From NCBI RefSeq assembly GCF_000222685.1, contig NZ_AFWJ01000267.1, positions 118,975-182,974 on the forward strand: a stretch of DNA of 64,000 nucleotides, given 5' to 3'. A model generated the notes under the pieces. The model saw only the letters and a program-made list of their open reading frames with translations, ran no database searches and was not told where the DNA came from. Every line of letters begins with the position of its first letter. Within the stretch, counting starts at the first letter, position 1. Below, in pieces: positions 27,961-35,035 of this stretch. A program made the position numbers and the translations under genes. Origin of the DNA: Vibrio nigripulchritudo ATCC 27043. Lineage in GTDB: Bacteria; Pseudomonadota; Gammaproteobacteria; Enterobacterales; Vibrionaceae.

Positions 27961-29021
27961 TACTTAACAGTCTCAATCACATCAAAAGTAAGAGGCGTTC
28001 CTCGCACAATGTTCTGCACGACTTTCTTTCCTAAGATTGCTTCATAGTGTTTAGGAGCAAGTCCAAATCCAGGGCGAATACTTCGAACATTTTCTGACGT
28101 AAGCATCTCACCTTCAGCTACATCTTTTACAACGTAAAGAGAACGGCGAAACTTTACATTGCCTTTTTCAGCTTCAGTTCTTTCATAATTAACTTGACCA
28201 AGAGCTTGCCATGCAGTTTTAGTGTCTTTACAAAGAGCTTCTAACTCCTGTGGTTCCAAAGAGAAACTATCATCTGGACCTCCACCATTTCGATCAAGTG
28301 TAACGTGTTTCTCAATCAAACATGCACCTAAAGCAACTGATGCTACTGCCGTTGCATTATCAATAGTGTGATCAGATAAGCCAGACAGAACATTAAAGCG
28401 ACTTTGCATGTCTTTTATCGTTCGCAAGTTATATTGATCTGCGGGAGCTGGGTAGCCACTAACGCAGTGTAAAACAACAAGCTCTTTACAACCGTTGTCT
28501 TTTGCAACAGCAATAGCTTCGTAAATCTCTTCTTTGTTTGCCATTCCAGTTGACATGATCATAGGCTTACCAGTTTTAGCCACTTTCGCAATTAAAGCGT
28601 GATCAACCAGTTCGAAAGAAGCAATTTTATATGCTGGTGCATTCAACTCTTCAAGCAGGTCAACAGCTGTAAAGTCAAAAGGGGAGCTGAAGATCGTGAT
28701 TCCTACCTCTTTTGCTTTCTCAAATAATGCTTCATGCCATTCCCACGGAGTATGGGCCCACTCGTAAAGTTGGTAAAGGCTATTTCCATCCCATAAGCCA
28801 CCGTGGATCTGAAAGTCTTCTTTATCACAGTCAATCGTGATCGTATCTGGACGATAAGTTTGAAGCTTTATAGCATCAGCACCAGCTTTTTTGGCCATTT
28901 CAATAATCTTAAATGCATTATTGATATCGCCATTATGGTTGGCAGAAAGTTCAGCAATAATATATGGCTTATAATCTAAACCTATCTTTCTGCCATCAAT
29001 TTCTATAAATGTGTTAGTCAT
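27960..29021 (-). CDS. pseI: Pseudaminic acid synthase
   Basis: NeuB-family enzyme condensing phosphoenolpyruvate with the 6-deoxy-L-altrose derivative released by PseG. The 353 residues contain the TIM-barrel N-terminus (YIIAELSANHNGD near residue 19, ADAIKLQTYRPDTIT), the GLSDHT and VEKHVTLDRN-type segments near 218-243 (GLSDHTIDNATAV, LIEKHVTLDRNGGG) and a C-terminal antifreeze-like SAF domain (RRSLYVVKDVAEGEMLT). PseI rather than NeuB is favoured by the adjacent pseB, pseC, pseF and pseG. Confidence 0.93.
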   Translation of the reverse strand: MTNTFIEIDGRKIGLDYKPYIIAELSANHNGDINNAFKIIEMAKKAGADAIKLQTYRPDTITIDCDKEDFQIHGGLWDGNSLYQLYEWAHTPWEWHEALFEKAKEVGITIFSSPFDFTAVDLLEELNAPAYKIASFELVDHALIAKVAKTGKPMIMSTGMANKEEIYEAIAVAKDNGCKELVVLHCVSGYPAPADQYNLRTIKDMQSRFNVLSGLSDHTIDNATAVASVALGACLIEKHVTLDRNGGGPDDSFSLEPQELEALCKDTKTAWQALGQVNYERTEAEKGNVKFRRSLYVVKDVAEGEMLTSENVRSIRPGFGLAPKHYEAILGKKVVQNIVRGTPLTFDVIETVK

Positions 29022-29658
29022 CGACTTTCTCCAATCGAATTTTGTATTTTTGTCCTTGCACTACAATATAAGCAGGGTATCTATCTGGGTCGCTGATGCG
29101 TAGCAGGTTAAATTGAGAGACTATACTTTCATTAATATCAACTTGACTGTCTTCTGGAGCCCTTTTCCTATAATAATGACTCTCGCTGATTGGTTGGCTT
29201 TCTGGTTGTGAGGTATAAATATTTTCACACGCCCAATCCATCAACTGAAGTTCAGCTTCGAATAACTTGCTATTCACTTCGTCATACAGCTCGAGACCAT
29301 CCAATGGTATTTTCAATTTCTGCCAAATGTCACCTGTGTCTACGCTATCTTCAGCGTTTAGTAATGAGAGTGTCAGCTCTTGTGATCCATTTAACACGTC
29401 CCAAATATGAGGGCTCCAACCTCGCCCTTGAGGTAAATCACTCGCATGTAGCACTAATGTAAAGTTGAATTTATCTCTTATGTCTTGTCTAACAATCTCG
29501 GAACAAGAAATCAAAAAAAGAATATCTCCACCTTCTCGTATTGAATTCACAGAATTCAATATCTTAATATCGTACTTACTCTCATTTACTTTTTGCCAAT
29601 GATGCAAATACTTGTAAACTGGGTGGCTGCTATCACTACATAAAATTGTTATTTTCAT
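29014..29658 (-). CDS. Formyltransferase-family protein of the Pse cluster
   Basis: 214-residue protein with the N-terminal formyltransferase fold of methionyl-tRNA and sugar formyltransferases. Key segments are VLHASDLPQGRGWSPHIW near residue 70 and SVDTGDIWQKLKI near 105. Of the usual Asn-x-His...Asp catalytic set, His and Asp are present, while the Asn position reads Val (VLH). It overlaps pseG by 23 bases and pseI by eight. It sits where pathways normally have PseH, the GNAT acetyltransferase that acetylates the 4-amino group, and no GNAT gene is seen in the cluster. N-formylation giving a 7-formamido pseudaminic acid is therefore inferred. Formyl donor presumed N10-formyltetrahydrofolate. 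Confidence 0.8.
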   Translation of the reverse strand: MKITILCSDSSHPVYKYLHHWQKVNESKYDIKILNSVNSIREGGDILFLISCSEIVRQDIRDKFNFTLVLHASDLPQGRGWSPHIWDVLNGSQELTLSLLNAEDSVDTGDIWQKLKIPLDGLELYDEVNSKLFEAELQLMDWACENIYTSQPESQPISESHYYRKRAPEDSQVDINESIVSQFNLLRISDPDRYPAYIVVQGQKYKIRLEKVDD

Positions 29659-30712
29659 TCTCTAACTCTATGATTTCTGACACAACTCTACGAGTACCTA
29701 AACCATCACATACTCTTAAATTGTTTAAGTGCATTTGATGCCAGTCTGAACACACTTCTATATAAGTGTGAAATAACTCACTTCCGATAGAGCTCAGTTC
29801 AACCTTACGAGATAAATTCTCGGTGACCAACTGATGACAAATATCTTTTTGATTATCCGCTAACGGCACTACGATACTGGGTAACCCCAAACAAGCTCTT
29901 TCCCAGCTAGTGCTCCCCGGAGCACCTATTGCGATATCATGATCCAACATCATTTGAGCCATATCATTAGTAAAATCAATATGTTTAATATTGCCTTTAG
30001 TCTTGCACCAATCGGAAACTTGATTGTAATGTGGAGACCGCGAACTCATTAATACTGTAATTTTGGCACAAACGTTTTCACGCTCAAGAGACTCCAACAC
30101 TTGAAATGTCGCATTAGGTAAATCGACACCTCCCATCGAAATCAAAATCTTCGGGGTATCCAGGTTTGGCTGCCTGTTTTCTGCAGAGCTTCTAAACTCA
30201 CTGAATTTAGGACTCAACAACGCATAATCTACACCAGCGAGCACCTTACCCGCTGTTTTATACCCAATGGCTTTTCTAGACAGAGTTTGGTCGACTACAA
30301 TATCGGCATAGTGTTTTCTAACAAGATCATCAATGGCTAATATACGAACACCAGTACGCTGCTTTATTTGCTTCTGCCAATCGTGACCTAGCGCGTAATG
30401 ATCACTTATGACCCAATCCACGCCGTCTAAATGTGGAAGCAAGTCATCAGCATCCTCTTTCACACTACGTTGAAGCCAACCTAGATAATCGCTACTGTTC
30501 TTTGGGGTGATCTGACATTCTGGTGGCGTGAGTTTGATAACCGAGTATCCACGCTCTTGAATAAAATGACACAAATCCCCTTCTTGAGGGAGACACGCAA
30601 AAACTACTTGATAGCTGTGCTTAGTTAGCTCATCAGCTAAGACCAAGCAGCGCATTACATGCCCACTACCAATCCAAACAGATGCATCCACACGAAAGAT
30701 TACTTTTTTCAT
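29636..30712 (-). CDS. pseG: UDP-2,4-diacetamido-2,4,6-trideoxy-altropyranose hydrolase
   Basis: Removes UDP from the trideoxy-altrose intermediate before PseI acts. The 358-residue GT-B-like hydrolase has the hallmark N-terminus FRVDASVWIGSGHVMRCL, including the catalytic-histidine region GSGHVMR. DWVISDHYALG lies near residue 108, KILISMGGVD near 190, and the C-terminal AIGAPGSTSWERACLGLPS near 262, which binds the nucleotide. It lies eight bases after pseF and overlaps the formyltransferase gene. Length and motifs are typical. Confidence 0.92.
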   Translation of the reverse strand: MKKVIFRVDASVWIGSGHVMRCLVLADELTKHSYQVVFACLPQEGDLCHFIQERGYSVIKLTPPECQITPKNSSDYLGWLQRSVKEDADDLLPHLDGVDWVISDHYALGHDWQKQIKQRTGVRILAIDDLVRKHYADIVVDQTLSRKAIGYKTAGKVLAGVDYALLSPKFSEFRSSAENRQPNLDTPKILISMGGVDLPNATFQVLESLERENVCAKITVLMSSRSPHYNQVSDWCKTKGNIKHIDFTNDMAQMMLDHDIAIGAPGSTSWERACLGLPSIVVPLADNQKDICHQLVTENLSRKVELSSIGSELFHTYIEVCSDWHQMHLNNLRVCDGLGTRRVVSEIIELENENNNFM

Positions 30713-30720
30713 AGTGCTTA

Positions 30721-31407
30721 CTAAAGAATACTAAACAGCTTCTCTGCCAACTCCCAATCCTCGGGAGTATCGATATCTTGAACACGGCACCTAGGCAGAA
30801 GTACAACTTTAGAATGTGGAGAGAAAATCGATAGCTTGTTTAAAAACGCTGTAGTTTGTCCCCAATAAAACTGACCAGCATCATGGTAGCCTTCTTCAAG
30901 ATCCTGTGACCTTACCTGTTCATTTTCAGGTGAAAACATCGAAACAGAGCCTTGTTCATCAAGCTTTATTGCGCGCTGAATTGGAAACGGAAATGATGTG
31001 GCACTAAATACGAATTGTACCGTATCGTCACGAATTAGTTCGTAACCTTTCTGAAGATCTTCAGGCAAAATAAACGGCGCAGTTGCATACAAACAACAGA
31101 CTGCATCTATCTGCCAACCTTCACTTTTACACCATCGGATAGCATGCTCCATTACATCCATGGTGGTCGCATAATCATCAGAAATATCTTTGGGACGAAG
31201 AAACGGTACATCCGCACCATATGTTTTCGCGACTTCTGCAATTTCTGAATCGTCCGTCGAGACTATCACTTTATCAAAGCAACCTGATGCTTTAGCAGCT
31301 TCTATCGAATAAGCGATCATCGGTTTACCGTGAAATGGCTTAATGTTTTTTCTCGGTATGCGCTTACTACCACCTCGAGCTGGAATAATCGCGACTTTCA
31401 TTAGCAC
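30721..31407 (-). CDS. pseF: CMP-pseudaminic acid cytidylyltransferase
   Basis: Activates pseudaminic acid with CTP to make the donor for the transferase. It is 228 residues, with the NeuA/PseF P-loop-like IPARGGSKRIPRKNIKPF at the N-terminus, VSTDDSEIAEVA near residue 49, CLYATAPF near 106 and the metal-ligand VQDIDTPEDWELA near the C-terminus. The frame begins MLMKVAI, and the third-codon ATG is an alternative start. It overlaps pseC by seven bases. Confidence 0.93.
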   Translation of the reverse strand: MLMKVAIIPARGGSKRIPRKNIKPFHGKPMIAYSIEAAKASGCFDKVIVSTDDSEIAEVAKTYGADVPFLRPKDISDDYATTMDVMEHAIRWCKSEGWQIDAVCCLYATAPFILPEDLQKGYELIRDDTVQFVFSATSFPFPIQRAIKLDEQGSVSMFSPENEQVRSQDLEEGYHDAGQFYWGQTTAFLNKLSIFSPHSKVVLLPRCRVQDIDTPEDWELAEKLFSIL

Positions 31408-32576
31408 CCCTGCAAAATTTCAGTAAGTACCTGAACAACCGTATCTTGCTGCTCTTCCGTCATACAATGGAACATAGGAAGAGAAATAGCTTCACTGTAA
31501 TAGCGCTCAGACTCTGGGAAGTCTCCTGCACTGAAGCCCATTCTTTCATAATATGGCTGAGTGTGAACAGGAATGTAGTGCAAATTCACCCCAACCCCTT
31601 TTCCTCTCAAAGCATCAAACACTTCTTTGTGTGTCAAAGATAGCTTATCTAACTGTAACCGGATCACATAAAGATGAAGACCAGAGTAAGTATTCTCCAA
31701 CTGATACGGCAATACTACAGGTAGTGTCTTCAATAACTCATTATAGCGCTCTGCAAGTTGGTGACGTGCCGTAATAAAATCGTCTAAACGTTTCATCTGG
31801 GAAACACCCAGCGCAGCTTGAAGTTCTGTCATACGGTAGTTAAATCCTAAATCGATCTGTTGGTAGTACCAACCACCGTGGCTTTCACCTTCCATTTGCT
31901 CTGAGTCACGAGTAATCCCATGGCTACGAAGCAAAGTCATCTTATCAGACAAGGCTTTTTGGTTAGTCATTGCGGCACCACCTTCCGCTGTCGTTACAAT
32001 TTTGACCGGATGAAAGCTAAATACTGTAATGTCAGAGTATTTACAATTCCCTATCGGTAAATCTTGATATTTGCCACCAATAGCATGGGATGCATCTTCA
32101 ATTACCTTAAAGTTATATTCTTTTGCCAACTTAGCAATCGCTTTCATATCACATGGTTGACCACATAAATGCACTGGTACAACAACTTTTGGAAGCTTAC
32201 CTTCAGCTTTCGCTTGAATTAACTTTTCTTCTAAGCGTTTTGGACACATATTGTAAGTGTCAGGGTCAATATCAACAAAGTCGACCTTTGCGCCACAGTA
32301 CAAACCACAGTTTGCTGACGCAACAAAGGTAATTGGAGAAGTCCAAAGCCAATCTCCCTCCTCTAAGCCCAAAGCAATACAAGCAATGTGTAACGCTGAT
32401 GTTGCACTGTTAACCGCTAGTGCATAACTAGCACCAGTATGCTCAATAAGTGCTTGCTCAAATGCTGGAACTTGAGGCCCCTGAGTTAAAAAGTCTGAGT
32501 TCAAAACGTCAACAACACTATCAATGTCTTGTTGATTAATATCTTGCTTACCGTAAGGAATCACTACTGTTCTCAC
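31401..32576 (-). CDS. pseC: UDP-4-amino-4,6-dideoxy-N-acetyl-L-altrosamine transaminase
   Basis: PLP-dependent DegT/DnrJ/EryC1 aminotransferase acting on the 4-keto product of PseB with glutamate as amino donor. The protein is 391 residues. Seen are the N-terminal PYGKQDINQQDIDSVVDVL and LAVNSATSALHIACIALG near residue 54. EDASHAIGG lies near 160, and the PLP lysine in FSFHPVKIVTTAEGGAA near 188. The C-terminal GVNLHYIPVHTQPYY holds the substrate-loop region. It overlaps pseB by four bases. Confidence 0.94.
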   Translation of the reverse strand: MRTVVIPYGKQDINQQDIDSVVDVLNSDFLTQGPQVPAFEQALIEHTGASYALAVNSATSALHIACIALGLEEGDWLWTSPITFVASANCGLYCGAKVDFVDIDPDTYNMCPKRLEEKLIQAKAEGKLPKVVVPVHLCGQPCDMKAIAKLAKEYNFKVIEDASHAIGGKYQDLPIGNCKYSDITVFSFHPVKIVTTAEGGAAMTNQKALSDKMTLLRSHGITRDSEQMEGESHGGWYYQQIDLGFNYRMTELQAALGVSQMKRLDDFITARHQLAERYNELLKTLPVVLPYQLENTYSGLHLYVIRLQLDKLSLTHKEVFDALRGKGVGVNLHYIPVHTQPYYERMGFSAGDFPESERYYSEAISLPMFHCMTEEQQDTVVQVLTEILQGC

Positions 32577-33586
32577 ACTGTAAAGTTTGGATCAACGTGT
32601 TCTTTAATTAGCTCGCGTAGGCTTTCAATACTCTCCCACTCTGTGTTTGTACCCGAGTTATATTTGAAGCCAAACGGTACTTTTTCAGCTTTGTGGTGAT
32701 CTAGATACTCTTGCTCCGTATAAGTGAACGATACAGAAGGTAGAATGGCGTAATACTTACCAAGATCGATCGTATTTAGAGAGTCTGTATCTGTGATCAT
32801 TTCTTCATGCAGTTTCTCTCCAGGACGAATGCCAACCACTTTGGTCTCACATTCAGGAGCAATCGCTTCGGCGATATCTAAGATCTTGTATGATGGAATT
32901 TTGGGTACGAATATCTCGCCACCAAGATGGTTTTCGAGAGCGTACATCACCATATTCACACCATCTTGCAATGAAATATTGAAGCGTGTCATCTCTTCAT
33001 GAGTAATTGGTAATACACCTTCCGTGCGCTTGTTCAAAAAGAATGGAATCACTGAACCGCGAGACCCCATTACGTTACCGTAGCGTACAACACTAAAGCG
33101 AATATCTTTTGAGCCTTTGATGTTATTTGCTGCTGTAAATAGCTTATCTGATGCCAGTTTAGTCGCACCATAAAGGTTGATTGGCGCGCAAGCTTTATCA
33201 GTTGATAACGCTACAACATCTTTTACACCACAAGTTAATGCCGCGTTAATTACGTTCTCAGCACCATCTACATTCGTTCGAATACACTCCGTTGGGTTGT
33301 ACTCAGCCGTATCAACTTGTTTGATTGCGGCGGCATGAATGATCACGTCAACACCTTCACAAGCTTGAACCATACGGTTGCGGTCACGAACATCACCAAT
33401 AAAGAAGCGAAGTTGTGGGTAGTCTTTTTGAGGATATTGTTGTTTTATTTCAAACTGTTTCAGTTCATCTCTAGAAAAGATTATAATTTTTTTAACTTCA
33501 GTGTAACGCTCTAGTATCGTTTTGATGAACTGCTTACCGAATGAGCCTGTGCCACCAGTAATTAAAACTACTTTGTTATTTAACAT
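32573..33586 (-). CDS. pseB: UDP-N-acetylglucosamine 4,6-dehydratase (inverting)
   Basis: First step of pseudaminic acid synthesis, combining C6 dehydration with C5 inversion. The SDR protein is 337 residues with the N-terminal ITGGTGSFGKQFI and FSRDELKQFE. It has the FlaA1/PseB-type FIGDVRDRNRM, the catalytic ALSTDKACAPINLYGATK with YxxxK near residue 142, and SVVRYGNVMGSRGSVIPFF. It heads a tight run of overlapping genes down to the amidotransferases. A 412-base gap separates it from wzz, so it may have its own promoter. Confidence 0.94.
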   Translation of the reverse strand: MLNNKVVLITGGTGSFGKQFIKTILERYTEVKKIIIFSRDELKQFEIKQQYPQKDYPQLRFFIGDVRDRNRMVQACEGVDVIIHAAAIKQVDTAEYNPTECIRTNVDGAENVINAALTCGVKDVVALSTDKACAPINLYGATKLASDKLFTAANNIKGSKDIRFSVVRYGNVMGSRGSVIPFFLNKRTEGVLPITHEEMTRFNISLQDGVNMVMYALENHLGGEIFVPKIPSYKILDIAEAIAPECETKVVGIRPGEKLHEEMITDTDSLNTIDLGKYYAILPSVSFTYTEQEYLDHHKAEKVPFGFKYNSGTNTEWESIESLRELIKEHVDPNFTV

Positions 33587-33998
33587 TTATATACTCTTTT
33601 AACATATTTGTATTTCATTTATCGGAAGGAATAAAAAGAACACTGACACCGAATAATCTTCCCCGTCATTACTGGATTGCAAGAACCTTACTTAAGTAAT
33701 TTTATATTCTGCACATTGCATCCATTTAAGTTTGATACCACGTCGAGAAATTTTCCTGCAGTCGGGGAGAGTTAAAACTGCTGGCGCACTTTTGACCAAT
33801 TTTAGCTTGTTCTAGCACAAAATTATTTCACTTCACTGAAATCTATCACTATGTGGGTAAAACCTTCTAGCTTATTCTTAATTCATATGCAGCACGTACC
33901 ACTAGACGTGATATCTCCATTTCCGGCATCATCACAACAGTCCTCACTAACTGAAAACACCCTTGAAACTAGTTGTTCTTACACTGCAAACAAATATT
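33587..33998. other. 412-base gap between wzz and pseB
   Basis: There is no coding sequence of recognisable character and no clear terminator hairpin. The tract is AT-rich near both ends and more mixed in the middle. It probably contains the wzz 3' end and a promoter or leader for the pse genes. A 74-codon plus-strand frame that begins here only mirrors wzz. Confidence 0.45.
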
Positions 33999-34961
33999 TT
34001 ATCTCTTAAAAATATACCTGATTAAAACAAATCCGATGCCTGCCATCCCTCCCAGTAACGTCGCTAACACGCATATTAGTGCTCGCTTTGGCCCAGTCTT
34101 CTCCTCTGGTACTACTGCTGGGTCTAATACTTTGAATGCAAACTCTGTTTCAACTTCGGCCAACATTAAATTTTTAGTTTGCTCTTCAATTAATTGAAAG
34201 AAAACTGTTCGCATATCAGCTATGTTAGTCTTGTTCAATTGCTGCTCTAAATAACCAATATTTCGTTTAGTTTCGTTTAAAGATTTATCTTTCATCCATG
34301 CGTTTATATCAGCAATCAATAACTCAACCCAACGTTGTGCAATTATTGGAGATTGATGGGTAATTGAGACGCTAACTAAACCCGTTTCCTTTGCGACCGA
34401 AGTTGACAAAATGGCTCTAAAAGCCTTATAAGACTCCCAATCTGTTGGGACAACCGAATGACCAGCTGGTACCTGTCGAACCCATTGCTTGACTGAGATA
34501 TCATATGAGTCGGGATTGAGTTTAAGCTCTCCACTGTCTTTGTGCCATTCAGCCGAAGCCATTAGTGGCACCAATAAATTGTGCTTTTGGATAAAGTAAT
34601 TAATAAATTGTCGAGACTGAAGTACTGCAAGGGTAATGGCTGTGTTATCGCTCCCACTTCCCCCAAGATTGATGCCTGCTAGAGATGCTAAGCCACCAAA
34701 TTGTGATGCCATGGTCGCCATACCTCCTTTCCGACTATCGCTGGTAGCAGCCAAAACCGCAGTTGCTTTATAGATATTAGGCTTTGAAAGCGCATAGAGG
34801 ACACCGCCCGCGGCAAAAGTAATAGTAAATAAAATGATTATCCACTTCCCTTTCCATTGAGCTGAAAACAACTCTCTTAAATCAATTTCGTGATTTTCAG
34901 AAATCGAGGGCTGAGGATAATAAGGCGGAGACGGTTGGTTTAGCGGTGATCGTTGATTCAT
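33999..34961 (-). CDS. wzz: Wzz-type polysaccharide chain length determinant
   Basis: Inner-membrane polysaccharide co-polymerase that sets O-antigen or capsule chain length with Wzy. About 320 residues from the ATG at 34961, which has AGG upstream. The open frame extends to 35057, but the extra 32 residues look non-coding and would overlap the exporter gene. The layout is a Pro-rich cytoplasmic start, EIDLRELFSAQWKGKWIIILF leading into TM1 (about residues 35-60), a periplasmic helical region, and a Pro/Gly-rich TM2 near the end (ALICVLATLLGGMAGIGFVLI). There is no C-terminal Walker kinase domain, so it is not a Wzc-type tyrosine kinase. Confidence 0.9.
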   Translation of the reverse strand: MNQRSPLNQPSPPYYPQPSISENHEIDLRELFSAQWKGKWIIILFTITFAAGGVLYALSKPNIYKATAVLAATSDSRKGGMATMASQFGGLASLAGINLGGSGSDNTAITLAVLQSRQFINYFIQKHNLLVPLMASAEWHKDSGELKLNPDSYDISVKQWVRQVPAGHSVVPTDWESYKAFRAILSTSVAKETGLVSVSITHQSPIIAQRWVELLIADINAWMKDKSLNETKRNIGYLEQQLNKTNIADMRTVFFQLIEEQTKNLMLAEVETEFAFKVLDPAVVPEEKTGPKRALICVLATLLGGMAGIGFVLIRYIFKR

Positions 34962-35035
34962 ATTGATACCTAAAAACGGAACACGTAAATAATCGTGCTC
35001 CAAGTACATATTTAGAAAATAGTTGTAATCATTAA

